Origin: Albidovulum sp.
GTDB taxonomy: Bacteria > Pseudomonadota > Alphaproteobacteria > Rhodobacterales > Rhodobacteraceae
Direction of reading: 5' to 3'
DNA length: 14,772 nucleotides
Assembly (NCBI GenBank): GCA_030837785.1
Contig: JAUQYA010000006.1
Location: 1-14,772 of the forward strand
Shown: positions 1-6,736 of the stretch, in pieces
Layout of the letters: each line of letters starts with the position of its first letter
Numbering within the stretch: the stretch's first letter is position 1
Position numbers and translations under genes: made by a program
Notes under the pieces: generated by a model
What the model was told of the DNA's origin: nothing
The model's database searches: none
The model's input: only the letters and a program-made list of their open reading frames with translations

Positions 1-62
1 TTCGTCGGCAACAAGGGCTGGATCACCGACCACTCGAAATCCGTCAGATCGAAACGCCCCAT
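1..62 (-). CDS. IS5-family transposase, N-terminal fragment (runs off window)
   Basis: The reverse strand reads ATG at 62 followed by MGRFDLTDFEWSVIQPLLPT, 20 codons up to the window edge. This matches the opening of IS5-type transposases (DUF4096 N-terminal region, usual pattern F-x-L-T-D-x-E-W-x-x-I-x-P-L-L-P). A GGGAGG ribosome site lies at 68-73, five bases before the ATG. In this family the DDE catalytic domain would follow outside the window, so whether the element is intact cannot be judged. The call rests on a short but very characteristic stretch. Confidence 0.8.
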   Translation of the reverse strand, partial: MGRFDLTDFEWSVIQPLLPT

Positions 63-120
63 GCCTGCCTCCCGTCCTTTCGCAGAAGTGAATCACAGGC
101 TTGCCTCCCGAGGAATCCCT
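1..120 (-). mobile_element. End of an IS5-type insertion sequence (partial)
   Basis: The transposase start at 62 is preceded on the reverse strand by a leader of about 58 bases. The likely outer end is near 120, where the reverse strand reads AGGGATTCCTCGGGAGG, plausible as a terminal inverted repeat. The mate repeat is outside the window, so the exact boundary and the target duplication cannot be confirmed. The motif TGCCTCCCG occurs at both 66-74 and 102-110. The element end lies only about 25 bp before the next gene. Confidence 0.5.
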
Positions 121-144
121 TTTATGGGTATGTGACCTAGGACG

Positions 145-447
145 ATGCGCACGATAACTCATGGCGACGTAACGGCGGCTGCCCGGGCCGTGCACGGCCT
201 GCCGCAGAACCATCGGCGGCGGGCGATCCTGTCGCTGCTGGTGAAGGCGGATGCCGCGGACCGGTTTCGAAAGCGGTTCGGGCGGGCACACCCGATCTGG
301 GGAAATGGCAGCCTCATGGCCGTGGCACTGGGGGTTGATTCCGGGCGAGGCGAGCCATTCCTCGCCGACACGGATTACCTGGAAGCGATGGCCGCCGTCC
401 TCGATGCGGTCCTCGACTGGCGGCGGGCCGGGGCGATCGCGCGCTGA
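145..447 (+). CDS. Conserved hypothetical protein, 100 aa
   Basis: A 100-residue cytoplasmic protein with no signal peptide or membrane segment. It is Ala/Arg-rich and probably mostly helical, with the segment GRAHPIWGNGSLMAVALG (about residues 46-63) in the middle and a C-terminal helix ending DWRRAGAIAR. It resembles small uncharacterised proteins of Rhodobacteraceae; I believe a DUF (possibly DUF7742) covers them, but that is from memory. No catalytic motif is visible and no function is proposed. The start has a modest AGGA 4 bases upstream. The IS end lies about 25 bp upstream, so the native promoter may have been displaced. Codon use looks native (GC-rich third positions). cysE follows 73 bp later in the same direction. 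Confidence 0.7.
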   Translation: MRTITHGDVTAAARAVHGLPQNHRRRAILSLLVKADAADRFRKRFGRAHPIWGNGSLMAVALGVDSGRGEPFLADTDYLEAMAAVLDAVLDWRRAGAIAR

Positions 448-520
448 CCGCTTCTCTTTCAGTTCCCGTTTCTCCACCTATCTGGTAATCAGGAGGCCTG
501 AACCCCCGGAGGAGCGCGCC

Positions 521-1330
521 ATGGCCGAGCGTAAGCCCAAAGTCGCAACCATTGATCCCGTGTGGTCGCATATCCGCGAGGAGGCGAAGGCTGCCGTCCG
601 GGACGAGCCGCTTCTGGGCGGCTTCATCCACTCGGGCATTCTGCACCACGCCTCGCTTGAGCGCGCGCTTGCCTACCGCTTCTCGCTCAAGCTGTCCTCG
701 GGGGAGATGAGCGAGCAGATCCTGCGCGAGATTGCCGACGAGGCCTATGACAGCGATCCCGAGCTTGGACAGGCGGCACGGGCCGACATCGTCGCCGTCT
801 ATGATCGCGACCCGGCAGCCCACCGTTTCATGCAGCCGCTGATGTTCTTCAAGGGCTTCCAGGCGATCCAGGCCTACCGGATCGGCCACTGGTTGTGGGC
901 CAGTGGGCGGCGCGACCTTGCCTATTTCGTGCAGATGCGGGTGAGCGAGGCTTTCGGCGTCGACATCCACCCGAATGCCCGGATGGGCAAGGGGATCATG
1001 ATCGACCATGCCCATTCCGTCGTCATCGGCGAAACCGCGGTGGTGGGCGACAACGTCTCCATGCTGCATTCGGTGACGCTGGGCGGCACGGGCAAGGAAG
1101 ACGGCGACCGGCATCCCAAGATCGGCAACGGTGTGCTGATCGGTGCGGGGGCGAAGATCCTCGGCAACATCCACATCGGCGAGCGGTCGCGGATCGCGGC
1201 CGGGTCGGTGGTGCTGCACGACGTGCCGCGCTGCACGACCGTCGCCGGCGTGCCGGCGAAGGTGGTGGGCGAGGCGGGCTGCGACCAGCCGGCGCTGACG
1301 ATGGACCAGCTTATCGATGGCGGCGCGTGA
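521..1330 (+). CDS. cysE: Serine O-acetyltransferase
   Basis: CysE transfers an acetyl group from acetyl-CoA to L-serine to give O-acetylserine, the first committed step of cysteine synthesis, in the cytoplasm. The 269-aa length matches the classic family (about 270). The N-terminal half is the helical SATase domain (about 10-145). The C-terminal half is a left-handed beta helix of hexapeptide repeats (about 148-245). The segment from D148 (DIHP) to H163 (IDHAHS..IGET) aligns with the catalytic Asp143/His158 pair of the E. coli enzyme, and GGTGKEDGDRHPKIG (188-202) is the acetyl-CoA loop. The frame is open further upstream, but the ATG at 521 has a good GGAGG site (509-513) and begins where family homology begins. 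The tail ends DGGA rather than in isoleucine. A strong terminator follows. Confidence 0.96.
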   Translation: MAERKPKVATIDPVWSHIREEAKAAVRDEPLLGGFIHSGILHHASLERALAYRFSLKLSSGEMSEQILREIADEAYDSDPELGQAARADIVAVYDRDPAAHRFMQPLMFFKGFQAIQAYRIGHWLWASGRRDLAYFVQMRVSEAFGVDIHPNARMGKGIMIDHAHSVVIGETAVVGDNVSMLHSVTLGGTGKEDGDRHPKIGNGVLIGAGAKILGNIHIGERSRIAAGSVVLHDVPRCTTVAGVPAKVVGEAGCDQPALTMDQLIDGGA

Positions 1331-1353
1331 GGCCGGGGCCTCTGGATGAGGAC

Positions 1354-1386
1354 GGCCGGGGCGTAAGCCCCGGCCTTCTTCTGTTT
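1354..1386 (+). terminator. Rho-independent terminator after cysE
   Basis: A perfect 9-bp stem GGCCGGGGC / GCCCCGGCC (1354-1362 with 1367-1375) around a GTAA loop is followed by TTCTTCTGTTT (1376-1386). It begins 24 bp after the cysE stop. It also lies just past the convergent pdhC stop at 1397, so it may act on both transcripts, although the T tract favours the plus strand. Confidence 0.85.
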
Positions 1387-1396
1387 GCGAACCCGT

Positions 1397-2698
1397 TCAC
1401 GCCAGCATCGACACCGGATTCTCCAGATAGCCGACGATGGCCTTGAGAAGCTCCGCACCAAGCGCACCGTCGATGACCCGGTGATCGACCGAAAGCGTCA
1501 TCGACATGACGGTGGCCACCCCGATCGTGCCGTCCGCCTTCACCACCGGTTTCTTCAACCCCGCGCCGACGGCGAGGATCGCCCCGTGCGGCGGGTTGAT
1601 GACAGCGTCGAAGTTCTCGATCCCCATCATCCCGAGGTTGGAGATGGCGAAGCTGCCGCCCTGGTATTCGTGGGGCGCGAGTTTCCTGGTCTTGGCCCGG
1701 CTCGCCAGATCCTTCATCTCGTTCGAAAGCGTGGACAGCGTCTTGCGTTCCGCGTCCTTTAGCACCGGGGTGAAGAGGCCGCCCTCGACCGCGACGGCCA
1801 CTGCCACGTCGGAAGGCTTCAGCCGGAGGATGCGGTCGCCGGCCCAGACGGCATTGGCATCCGGCACGTCCTGAAGTGCCATCGCGCAGGCCTTGATGAC
1901 GAAATCGTTGACCGAGAGCTTCACCCCGCGCGTCTCGAGGCCTGCGTTCAGTTCGGCCCGGAACTTCATCAGCCCGTCAAGCTCGACACTGCGGCGAAGG
2001 TAGAAGTGCGGGATCGTCTGCTTGGCCTCGGTGAGCCGCGCGGCAATCGTCTTGCGCATGCCGTCGAGGGTGATTTCCTCGTAGTCTCGCCCCTCGTAGA
2101 GCTTCGCGACCGCACTGGCCGAGGGGCCGGAGGGCATGGCAGCCGGGGCGGGGGCCGCCGGCGTCGGCGCGGTGGCGGGTGCGGGGCTGGCCTGCGGCGC
2201 GGCCGCGGCAGCTTCCACATCCGTCTTCACGATCCGGCCGTGAGGGCCCGAACCGGTGAGGGCGGCGATGTCGATCCCCTTCTCCTTCGCGATCCGCCGG
2301 GCCAGCGGAGAGGCGATCACCCGTTGGCCGCCCGCGACCGCTGCGGCGGCGGCAGGCGCCGGGGAAGCCGGGGCTGCGGGTGCCGGGACCGGTTGCACGG
2401 CGGCTGGCCGGTCCGGGACCGCCGCTTTCGCGGCCGGGGCGGGCGCAGCGCTCTCACCCTCTTCCACCAGCACCGCGATCGGGGTGTTCACCTTGACCCC
2501 GGCGGTTCCGGCCGGCACAAGGATGCGGCCGACGACACCTTCATCGACCGCCTCGAACTCCATTGTCGCCTTGTCGGTCTCGATCTCGGCGAGGATGTCG
2601 CCGGACTTGACCGCGTCGCCCTCCTTCACCAGCCACTTGGCGAGCGTGCCTTCCTCCATCGTGGGGGAAAGCGCGGGCATCAGGATTTCGGTCGCCAT
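1397..2698 (-). CDS. pdhC: Pyruvate dehydrogenase E2, dihydrolipoyl acetyltransferase
   Basis: E2 forms the core of the pyruvate dehydrogenase complex and moves acetyl groups from its lipoyl arm to CoA. The 433-aa product has one lipoyl domain (1-80, lipoylated Lys43 in ETDKA), an Ala/Pro linker (about 84-125), a peripheral-subunit-binding domain (about 126-163, IASPLARRIAKEKGID), a second Ala/Pro linker, and the catalytic domain to the C terminus with SVDHRVIDG (catalytic His about 406). The frame stays open upstream to 3286, but that part is antisense-style overlap with pdhB. The ATG at 2698 begins the lipoyl domain and has a GGGAG site. The start lies 11 bp after the pdhB stop, so it is the third gene of the operon. 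Its lipoyl domain nearly duplicates that of PdhB. The E3 gene is not in the window. Confidence 0.96.
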   Translation of the reverse strand: MATEILMPALSPTMEEGTLAKWLVKEGDAVKSGDILAEIETDKATMEFEAVDEGVVGRILVPAGTAGVKVNTPIAVLVEEGESAAPAPAAKAAVPDRPAAVQPVPAPAAPASPAPAAAAAVAGGQRVIASPLARRIAKEKGIDIAALTGSGPHGRIVKTDVEAAAAAPQASPAPATAPTPAAPAPAAMPSGPSASAVAKLYEGRDYEEITLDGMRKTIAARLTEAKQTIPHFYLRRSVELDGLMKFRAELNAGLETRGVKLSVNDFVIKACAMALQDVPDANAVWAGDRILRLKPSDVAVAVAVEGGLFTPVLKDAERKTLSTLSNEMKDLASRAKTRKLAPHEYQGGSFAISNLGMMGIENFDAVINPPHGAILAVGAGLKKPVVKADGTIGVATVMSMTLSVDHRVIDGALGAELLKAIVGYLENPVSMLA

Positions 2699-2709
2699 CT
2701 TTCTCCCTC

Positions 2710-4065
2710 TCAGCGATAGGTGACTTTTTTCACCGCCGCGACGACCTCGTCCGAGGTCACGAGCGCCAGTTTCTCGAGGTTCGCCGCATAGGGCATCGGC
2801 ACGTCCTTGCCGGTGCAGTTGATCACTGGCGCGTCGAGCCAGTCGAACGCCTCCTGCATCAGCACCGCCGAGATGTGGTTGCCGATCGAGCAGACCGGCC
2901 AGCCTTCCTCGACGGTGACGCAGCGGTTGGTCTTCATCACCGACCGGATCACCGTCCCGGTATCCAGCGGGCGCAGCGTCCTGAGGTCGATGACCTCGGC
3001 GCTGATCCCCTCGGCGGCAAGCTTGTCGGCCGCCTCCATCGTGTGGCTCATGCCGATGCCGAAGGAGACGAGCGTCACGTCCGTGCCCTCGCGCCAGATC
3101 TTCGCCTTGCCGAAGGGGATGGTGAAATCCGCCATGTCCGGAACCTCGAAGGACCGGCCATACATGATCTCGTTCTCCAGGAAGATCACCGGGTTGGGGT
3201 CGCGGATCGCGGTCTTGAGAAGTCCCTTGGCGTCGGCTGCCGACCAGGGCTGGACGACCTTGAGACCCGGAATCTGCGCATACCACGCCGCATAGTCCTG
3301 GCTATGCTGGGCGGCCACCCGCGCCGCGGCCCCGTTCGGCCCGCGGAAGACGATCGGGCAGCCCATCTGCCCGCCCGACATGTAAAGCGTCTTGGCCGCA
3401 GAGTTGACGATCTGGTCGATCGCCTGCATGGCGAAGTTGAAGGTCATGAACTCGACGATCGGTCGCAGCCCGCCGAAGGCGGAGCCCACGGCGATGCCGG
3501 CGAAGCCGTGTTCGGTGATCGGCGTGTCGATCACCCGCCTCGGCCCGAACTGGTCGAGCAGCCCCTGGCTGATCTTGTAGGCGCCCTGATACTCGCCCAC
3601 TTCCTCGCCCATCAGGTAGACGCTCTCGTCGCGCGCCATCTCCTCGGCCATCGCCTCGCGCAGCGCCTCGCGCACCGTCATGGTCTTCATCGGCGTGCCG
3701 GCGGGCCAGTCGGGCGAAACATCGGCGGCGGGGGCGGCGGGGGCGGCGGGGGCCGGCGCGGCCATCGCCGGTGGCGCCGCCGGGGCCGCAGCCTTCGGCG
3801 CGGGCGCCGCGGCGGCGCTCTCGCCTTCCTCGACGAGGACGGCGATCGGGGTGTTGACCTTCACGCCCTCGGTCCCCTCGGCCACGAGGATGCGGCCGAT
3901 GGCGCCTTCGTCCACCGCCTCGAACTCCATCGTCGCCTTGTCGGTCTCGATCTCGGCGAGGATCTGGCCGGCGGAGACGCTGTCGCCCTCCTTCACCAGC
4001 CATTTCGCAAGCTTGCCTTCCTCCATCGTGGGCGAAAGCGCGGGCATCAGGATTTCGGTTGCCAT
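2710..4065 (-). CDS. pdhB: Pyruvate dehydrogenase E1 beta subunit with N-terminal lipoyl domain
   Basis: E1-beta pairs with PdhA to decarboxylate pyruvate with thiamine diphosphate and reductively acetylate lipoyl groups. At 451 aa it is about 125 residues longer than a plain E1-beta because it starts with a lipoyl domain (1-80, Lys43 in ETDKA). An Ala/Pro linker (84-114) follows, then the E1-beta body from about 126 (MTVREALREAMAEEM, LMGEEVGEYQGAYKISQGL) to the end. This fusion is a known alphaproteobacterial feature (Sinorhizobium, Zymomonas). The linker DNA is a run of GCGGGG-like repeats around 3725-3760. The ATG at 4065 follows the pdhA stop by 12 bp and has a GGGGGAAG site. The gene is co-transcribed with pdhA and pdhC. 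Confidence 0.96.
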   Translation of the reverse strand: MATEILMPALSPTMEEGKLAKWLVKEGDSVSAGQILAEIETDKATMEFEAVDEGAIGRILVAEGTEGVKVNTPIAVLVEEGESAAAAPAPKAAAPAAPPAMAAPAPAAPAAPAADVSPDWPAGTPMKTMTVREALREAMAEEMARDESVYLMGEEVGEYQGAYKISQGLLDQFGPRRVIDTPITEHGFAGIAVGSAFGGLRPIVEFMTFNFAMQAIDQIVNSAAKTLYMSGGQMGCPIVFRGPNGAAARVAAQHSQDYAAWYAQIPGLKVVQPWSAADAKGLLKTAIRDPNPVIFLENEIMYGRSFEVPDMADFTIPFGKAKIWREGTDVTLVSFGIGMSHTMEAADKLAAEGISAEVIDLRTLRPLDTGTVIRSVMKTNRCVTVEEGWPVCSIGNHISAVLMQEAFDWLDAPVINCTGKDVPMPYAANLEKLALVTSDEVVAAVKKVTYR

Positions 4066-4077
4066 GTCTCTTCCCCC

Positions 4078-5067
4078 TCAGGCGTAGATGTCGGTCCAGA
4101 GTTCCGACACATCGGGCTCCGGGCTCTCGCGCGAGAATTCCGCGGCGTCGTTGACGATCGCCTTGATCTCGCGGTCGATGGCCTTCAGGTCGTCGTCGGT
4201 GGCGTGCTTGCCCTGAAGGATCAGCTCGCGCACATGTTCGATCGCGTCGCGCTCCTCGCGCATCTTCTGCACTTCCTCGCGGGTGCGGTATTTCGCCGGG
4301 TCAGACATCGAATGGCCGCGGTAGCGGTAGGTCTTGACCTCGAGGATGTAGGGGCCGTCGCCGGCCCGGCAGTGCGCCACGGCCTTCTCGCCCGCCGCCT
4401 TCACCGCCAGCACGTCCATCCCGTCGACGATCTCTCCGCGGATGCCGAACGCCTCGCCCCGGATGTAGAGGTCCGGCGTCGAGGTCGAGCGGCGCTGTGC
4501 GGTCCCCATCGCATACTGGTTGTTCTCGATCACGAAGACGACCGGAAGCTTCCACAGCGCCGCCATGTTGAAGGTCTCGTAGACCTGGCCCTGGTTCGCC
4601 GCGCCATCACCGAAATAGGCGAAGGTCACGCGGCCGTTGTCGAGGTATCTGTCGGCGAAGGCGAGGCCGGCGCCGAGCGGCACCTGGGCGCCGACGATGC
4701 CGTGGCCGCCGTAGAAATGCTTCTCCTTCGAGAACATGTGCATCGAGCCGCCCTTGCCCTTGGAAAGGCCGCCCTCGCGCCCGGTCAGCTCGGCCATCAC
4801 CCCCTTGGGGTCCATGCCGCAGGCAAGCATGTGGCCGTGGTCGCGGTACGAGGTGATCCGCTTGTCGCCGTCCTCGGCCGCGGCCTCCAGCCCGACGACG
4901 ACCGCCTCCTGGCCGATGTAGAGATGGCAGAAACCGCCGATCAGACCCATGCCGTAGAGTTGCCCCGCCTTTTCCTCGAATCGCCGGATCAGCAGCATGT
5001 CGCGGTAGTATGCGAGCAGATCTTCCTTCGAAGTGTTTGATTTTGCGTTGGCCTTTCGCGCCGCCAT
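4078..5067 (-). CDS. pdhA: Pyruvate dehydrogenase E1 alpha subunit
   Basis: E1-alpha binds thiamine diphosphate and forms the E1 heterotetramer with PdhB. The 329-aa length is typical of the alphaproteobacterial heteromeric form. The thiamine motif runs from GDG at 153-155 to NN at 182-183 (GDGAANQG ... ENNQYAMGT). The flexible loop with YRGHSMSDPAKYRTREE lies at about 249-265, and IGQEAVVVGL at about 51-60 is also typical. The start ATG at 5067 has GGGAGG and AGGA upstream; the N-terminal Lys/Ala stretch MAARKANAKSNTSKED is a normal extension. It is the first gene of the pdhABC operon. The promoter region just upstream contains a near-perfect 16-bp palindrome at 5095-5110. Confidence 0.96.
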   Translation of the reverse strand: MAARKANAKSNTSKEDLLAYYRDMLLIRRFEEKAGQLYGMGLIGGFCHLYIGQEAVVVGLEAAAEDGDKRITSYRDHGHMLACGMDPKGVMAELTGREGGLSKGKGGSMHMFSKEKHFYGGHGIVGAQVPLGAGLAFADRYLDNGRVTFAYFGDGAANQGQVYETFNMAALWKLPVVFVIENNQYAMGTAQRRSTSTPDLYIRGEAFGIRGEIVDGMDVLAVKAAGEKAVAHCRAGDGPYILEVKTYRYRGHSMSDPAKYRTREEVQKMREERDAIEHVRELILQGKHATDDDLKAIDREIKAIVNDAAEFSRESPEPDVSELWTDIYA

Positions 5068-5094
5068 TCCTGCGCCCTCCCGGTGGCAAAAGAT

Positions 5095-5117
5095 AGTTCA
5101 ACGTTAAACTAATAATA
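5095..5117 (-). promoter_or_regulatory. Candidate pdhABC promoter -10 with overlapping operator palindrome
   Basis: On the reverse strand TATTAT (5112-5117) is the best -10 candidate in an otherwise GC-rich stretch. Directly after it lies AGTTTAACGTTGAACT (5095-5110), symmetric at all but one base pair, 27 bp before the pdhA start codon. The predicted start site would fall inside the palindrome, as for a repressor site. No convincing -35 was found 17 bp upstream. The regulator is unknown; the sequence does not look like the E. coli PdhR box. Confidence 0.45.
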
Positions 5118-5282
5118 CAGGCAACGCCCGCCCGAGGCGAGAACTATTTGACGCGGCGGTGTTTTCCTTTCCGCGCGCGATGTCCCGAAGGCATCATTGA
5201 CCAGAACGGCCGGCGCGTCATGTCATTTCTGATCGAACGGCCGAAGGCCCCGGAGGGGAGCGGCGCCGGACGCGCCCGGGCC

Positions 5283-5585
5283 TCAATGGATCACGATCTC
5301 GTCGGCGCGGACGAGGCCAAGCACATTGCGCGCCCGTTCGTCGAGAAGGTCGAGATCGAGGTAGGTGTCCGACAGCCGGTGCGTCAGGTTTTCCATCCGC
5401 GCGACTTCGGCCTTCAGGCGGTCGCGCTCGGCCTGAAGCGCCTCCTTCTCCGCCGTGGCCTGGACGCGGCGGAAGACGCCGGAATCGCCCTGCACCGCGG
5501 CGAAGGTGAAATAGAAGCCGAGGCACAATGCCCCGGTGCCCGCAAGCACTGCTCCGATCGCCGGCTGTTTCCGGGGTCCGCTCAT
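5283..5585 (-). CDS. ftsB: Septum formation initiator, FtsB/DivIC family
   Basis: This is a small bitopic division protein, probably the FtsB-like partner in the FtsQ-L-B complex of the divisome. It has 100 aa: a short basic cytoplasmic start (MSGPRKQP), one membrane helix (about 9-30), a coiled coil with AEKEALQAERDRLKAEVARMENL (45-67), and the terminal segment LDLDLLDERARNVLGLVRADEIVI, which is typical of alphaproteobacterial members. The start is ambiguous: an in-frame ATG at 5597 would add MRQR. I chose 5585 because the family usually begins with a short M-S-x-P-type end. An ftsB-like gene just before pdhA is a common arrangement in this class. The region 5111-5282 downstream holds no further gene. 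Confidence 0.88.
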   Translation of the reverse strand: MSGPRKQPAIGAVLAGTGALCLGFYFTFAAVQGDSGVFRRVQATAEKEALQAERDRLKAEVARMENLTHRLSDTYLDLDLLDERARNVLGLVRADEIVIH

Positions 5586-5644
5586 CCGCTGCCTCATCCA
5601 TCCGCCTCTGCCGGGCGGGTTTCGGACAGGATGCCACAACGCTT

Positions 5645-5668
5645 TCGCGAAGGGAATCCCCTTCGCGA
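5645..5668. repeat. Perfect inverted repeat between fba and ftsB
   Basis: TCGCGAAGGG and CCCTTCGCGA form a perfect 10-bp stem (5645-5654 with 5659-5668) around a 4-base loop. It lies 24 bp past the fba stop and 60 bp before the ftsB start. No T tract follows on the reverse strand, so a classic terminator is not demonstrated. It could be an attenuating or mRNA-stabilising hairpin between the two genes. Confidence 0.6.
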
Positions 5669-5691
5669 GAAAAGCGCGTGACCGCCGTATC

Positions 5692-6585
5692 TTAGCCCGC
5701 AACCGAGGCGTCGTGGATCGACTGGATCGTGGCGTCGAGAACGCGGTTGAACTCGGCATCCGACTGCCGGGCCGAGAGCCCCTCGGTCAGCGCGCGCGAG
5801 AAGCTGGCGATGACGCCGGTGTTTTTCGCTAGGATGGCGTTTGCCTCGTCGCGCGTATAGCCGCCCGACAGGGCGACGACGCGCATCACCTTCGGATGGT
5901 CGACAAGCGGCTTGTAGAGATTGGCCTTCGTCGGCAGCGTCAGTTTCAGCATCACCTCCGTGCCCGTGGGCAGCGTGTCGAGGTTCTTCAGGATCTCGGC
6001 CAGCAGGATCGCCTCGGCCTCGGCCTTGTCGGGGATGGAGATCGTGACCTCGGGCTCGATGATCGGCATCAGCCCATGCGCCAGAACCTGGCGGGCCACG
6101 TCGAACTGCTGGGCGACGTTGGCGGCGATGCCCGCGGGATTCGCCGCGTCGACGACCGACCGTTCCTTGGTGCCGAAAATTCCCTTCGCCACCGCACGTT
6201 TCAGCAGCGCGTCGAGCCCCGGCATCGGCTTCATCAGCCGCACGCCGTCCTTTTCCTCCTCGAGCCCCTTGTCGATCTTCAGGAACGGCACCACGCGGCG
6301 GTCCTGCCACAGGAAATCGGCCGCGGGCTTGCCGCCGATTTCGCCGTCCATCGTCCTTTCGAACAGGATCGCGCCGATGACGCGCTTTCCGTCGAAGGCG
6401 GGCGAGGTGGCGATGCGCGACCGCATCGCGTGAATCAGCGCGAACATCTCGTCATCGGTCTTCCATGCGTCGGCATCGACGCCGTAGAGCTTCAGCGCCT
6501 TGGGGGTAGAGCCACCGCTCTGGTCAAGGGCGGCGATGAAGCCCTGGCCCTTGCGCATCTGATCCGCCTGCTTCTGCCGTGACAT
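5692..6585 (-). CDS. fda: Fructose-bisphosphate aldolase, class I
   Basis: This enzyme reversibly cleaves fructose 1,6-bisphosphate into dihydroxyacetone phosphate and glyceraldehyde 3-phosphate through a lysine Schiff base, without metal. The 297-aa protein follows the Staphylococcus-type bacterial class I aldolase. Features include FIAALDQSGGSTPKAL (16-31), FERTMDGEIGG (75-85), the segment PFLKIDKGLEEEKDGVRLMK (100-119), IIEPEV (175-180), and VMLKLTLPTKANLYKPL with the expected Schiff-base Lys214. The start at 6585 has an excellent GGAGGT site (6590-6595). Upstream the 150-bp gap contains several short palindromes. Class I rather than class II aldolase here implies a metal-independent enzyme. 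The symbol fda (also called fbaB) is by family. Confidence 0.94.
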   Translation of the reverse strand: MSRQKQADQMRKGQGFIAALDQSGGSTPKALKLYGVDADAWKTDDEMFALIHAMRSRIATSPAFDGKRVIGAILFERTMDGEIGGKPAADFLWQDRRVVPFLKIDKGLEEEKDGVRLMKPMPGLDALLKRAVAKGIFGTKERSVVDAANPAGIAANVAQQFDVARQVLAHGLMPIIEPEVTISIPDKAEAEAILLAEILKNLDTLPTGTEVMLKLTLPTKANLYKPLVDHPKVMRVVALSGGYTRDEANAILAKNTGVIASFSRALTEGLSARQSDAEFNRVLDATIQSIHDASVAG

Positions 6586-6645
6586 GATGACCTCCGCTCC
6601 AATCGCCGTCCGGGGCCGGCGCCCGTTTCCCCGCTTCTAGGCGAG

Positions 6646-6678
6646 TGGGCGCGCCCATGCAAACATGGTGTCGCTAAC
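6646..6678. promoter_or_regulatory. Cluster of short palindromes upstream of fba
   Basis: TGGGCGCGCCCA (6646-6657) is a perfect 12-bp palindrome. It overlaps CCATG-CAAA-CATGG (6655-6668), and TGTCGCTAAC (6669-6678) follows. Together they sit 60-95 bp upstream of the aldolase start, in the only sizeable gap between the SDR gene and fba. They may be operator sites, and GCTAAC resembles a half-site for LacI-type regulators of central carbon genes. That identification is from memory and weak. No clear -35/-10 pair was found. Confidence 0.3.
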
Positions 6679-6736
6679 GCGCGCCTGCCCGAGGCCCGCC
6701 GGAAACAATCCGCCCGAACCGGTCGCCGGGGGGAGG

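Noticed and set aside
251..520. Upstream extension of cysE (90 codons)
   Set aside because: It overlaps the 145-447 gene in another frame and lies before the strong GGAGG site and the start of CysE homology at 521.
314..1219. Long reverse-strand frame opposite cysE
   Set aside because: Shadow of cysE with low-complexity His/Asp/Arg composition and no start context.
2699..3286. Upstream extension of pdhC through the pdhB coding region
   Set aside because: The extension is an alternate frame of pdhB; the lipoyl domain and ribosome site place the start at 2698.
3720..3765. GGCGGGGGC-like tandem repeat
   Set aside because: It encodes the Ala/Pro linker of PdhB; low-complexity linker coding explains it without a separate repeat element.
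2875..5040. 721-codon open frame on the plus strand opposite pdhA and pdhB
   Set aside because: It is antisense to two clearly identified genes, and its His/Arg/Asp-rich composition is what the complementary frame of GC-rich genes gives. No ribosome site or known motif.
5148..5681. 177-codon plus-strand frame opposite ftsB
   Set aside because: Shadow of the FtsB/DivIC gene, whose membrane helix, coiled coil and conserved C-terminal segment are clear on the other strand.
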